Under the pieces are notes generated by a model that did no database searches, was not told the origin of the DNA, and saw only the letters and a program-made list of their open reading frames with translations. A stretch of DNA of 64,000 bases from contig CM033391.1 in assembly GCA_019426215.1 (NCBI GenBank), positions 8,110,708 through 8,174,707 of the forward strand, read 5' to 3'. This DNA is from Buddleja alternifolia (lineage: Eukaryota; Streptophyta; Magnoliopsida; Lamiales; Scrophulariaceae). The first letter of the stretch is position 1. The number at the start of each line of letters is the position of its first letter. Positions 61,990-64,000 of the stretch are shown here, in pieces. The translations under genes and the position numbers were made by a program.

Positions 61990-63641
61990 TTTAATACACA
62001 CCCAACACACAATTTACACAAACACTTGAACACATTTACTCATACACTACACACTTTTTACACACTACACATATTTTACACACACTATACACATTTTCAC
62101 ACACTACACATATTTTCACATACTACACATATTTTACACACACTACACATATTTTCACACACAGATGACATATTTTCACACAAATTACATACATTTTCAC
62201 ACACCACATATTTTACACACACTACACATTTTCACACACTACATATATTTTTACACACTACACATATTTTCACATATTTTACACACAATTTCACACACCA
62301 CACATATTTTACACTCACTACATATATTTTCACACACTACACATATTTTTACACACACTACACACATTTTCACATATTTTACACACACTACACATATTTT
62401 CACACACTACACATATTTCACATACACTACACACATTGTCACATATTTTACACACACTACACATATTTTCACATATTTTACACATACTACACACATTTTC
62501 ACACATTACATATATTTTCACACATTTTACACACACTATACACATTTTCACACACATTACACACATTTTACACACACTACATATATTTTTACACACACTA
62601 CACACATTTTCACACACTACACATATTTTACACACACTACACACATTTTCACACACTACATATATTTTCACATATTTTACACACACTACACATATTTTCA
62701 CATATTTTACACACACTACACATATTTTCATATACACTACACACATTTTCACACACTACATATATTTTCACACATTTTACACACGCTACACACATTTTCA
62801 CACACTATACGTATTTTCACACACATTACACATATTTTCACACACTAGACATATTTTCACATATTTTACACACACTATATACATTTTCACAAACATTACA
62901 CACATTTTACACACACTACACATATTTTCACACCTACCTACATTACATATTTTACATAAACTACACATACTTTACATACACTACACATATTTTCACACAT
63001 ATTACACATTTTACACACACTACACATTTTCACACACAGATGACATATTTTACACACACTACACACATTTTCACACACAAATGGCATATTTTACACACAC
63101 TACACACATTTTCACACACTATACAAATTTTCACACACAGATGACATATTTTACACACATTACACTCATTTTTACACACTACACATATTTTCACATACAC
63201 TACATACATTTTCACACATCAGACATTTTCACATAATTTACACACACTACACACATTTTCACACACTACACATATTTTACACACACTACACACATTTTCA
63301 CACACTACACGTATTTTCACACACTACACATATTTTCACAAACACTACACACATTTTCACAAACTACACATATTTTACACACACTGCACATATTTTCACA
63401 TACACTACACACATTTTCACACACTACATATATTTTCACACATTTTACACACACTATACATATTTTCACACACACCACACACATTGTACACACTACAAAT
63501 ATTTTCACACCTACATCACACATTTTACACAAACTACACATATTTTCACAAACATATCATATATTTTACACACACTACACATATTTTACACACACTATAC
63601 ATATTTTCACACACACTACACACATTTTCACACTACACACA
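61990..63641 (+). repeat. Minisatellite, 19-22 bp unit, forward array
   Basis: Around 80 degenerate units of the form CACACTACACATATTTT(C)A. The unit rarely forms stops, so long frames appear in several phases (for example 61984-63144), rich in His, Thr, Phe and Tyr; these are not genes. Confidence 0.95.
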
Positions 63642-64000
63642 TGTGTAGTGTGTGAAATGTGTGTAGTGTGTGAAAACATGTGTAGTGTGTGAAATTATGT
63701 GTGAAAATGTGTGTAGTGTGTGTAAAGTATGTGTAGTGTGTGAAAATGTGTGTAGTGTGTATAAAAAGTGTGTAGTATATGTAAAGAGTGTGCATTGTGT
63801 GTGAAAATGTGTAGTGTGTGTAAAAAGTGTGCATTGTGTGTAAAAAATGTGCATTGTGTGTGAAAAAGTGTGTAGTGTGTGTAAAAGTGTATAGTGTGTA
63901 AAAAGTGTGTAGTGTGTGTGAAAAGTGTGTAGTGTGTGTAAAAAGAGTGTAGTGTGTGTAAAAAGTCTGGATTGTGTGTGAAAATATGTGTAGTGTGTGT
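63642..64000 (-). repeat. Same minisatellite, inverted array
   Basis: From 63642 the sequence reads as the complement (GTGTGTAGTGTGTGAAAATG), so the two arrays meet around the palindrome ACACATGTGT (63637-63646). It continues to the window edge; true length unknown. Confidence 0.95.

Noticed and set aside
61984..63236. Long open frames (up to 386 codons) rich in His-Thr-Phe-Tyr
   Set aside because: They occur in several overlapping phases and on the other strand because the minisatellite unit lacks stops. No start context, domain or complexity.

Overview
This is plant nuclear DNA, almost certainly from a eudicot. The evidence is spliced genes with GT/AG introns, a very AT-rich background, a plant GH35 beta-galactosidase family, the plant PLP-synthase subunit PDX2, and a dense load of plant-type transposons. 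The species cannot be fixed from the sequence alone.

Layout: (1) 1-855, 3' end of a PDX2 gene (+). (2) 856-8160, gene-free DNA built of MITEs (two Tourist-like, one hAT-like), a solo LTR and a Helitron 3' terminus. (3) 8163-14390, intact 19-exon beta-galactosidase gene A (-). (4) 14463-27190, intergenic block between divergent genes A and B, holding a CACTA-type element, a complete young Ty1/copia retrotransposon with an uninterrupted 1413-codon gag-pol ORF, and tandem repeats. (5) 27267-37748, intact 19-exon beta-galactosidase gene B (+), whose intron 4 is swollen to 4.6 kb by nested transposons including a delimited 3.2 kb Helitron. (6) 39186-42182, a broken 3' fragment of a fourth beta-galactosidase (+) that contains a ribosomal protein eL32 pseudogene. 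(7) 43185-50155, intact 19-exon beta-galactosidase gene C (-). (8) 50490-61990, gene-free DNA with MITEs, a LINE 3' end and microsatellites. (9) 61990-64000, a large minisatellite that switches strand near 63641.

I rebuilt all three galactosidase genes exon by exon. They encode 845 (A), 845 (B) and 846 (C) residues with matching intron positions and phases. All keep the signal peptide, both catalytic glutamates and the C-terminal SUEL/galactose-binding lectin domain, so all three look functional. C is closest to the BGAL8 type; A, B and the pseudogene share derived changes and form a younger local expansion. These enzymes are expected in the apoplast, removing beta-galactosyl residues from wall polymers.

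The most unusual observation is in the copia element. There is no TGG-type primer-binding site after the 5' LTR. Instead, the leader right after the LTR is perfectly complementary over 14 nt to a segment of the element's own LTR and sits in the loop of a potential hairpin, which suggests self-priming or a non-canonical primer. Also notable are three transposon insertions whose pre-insertion site survives in a paralogous copy inside the same window, so their boundaries can be read directly.
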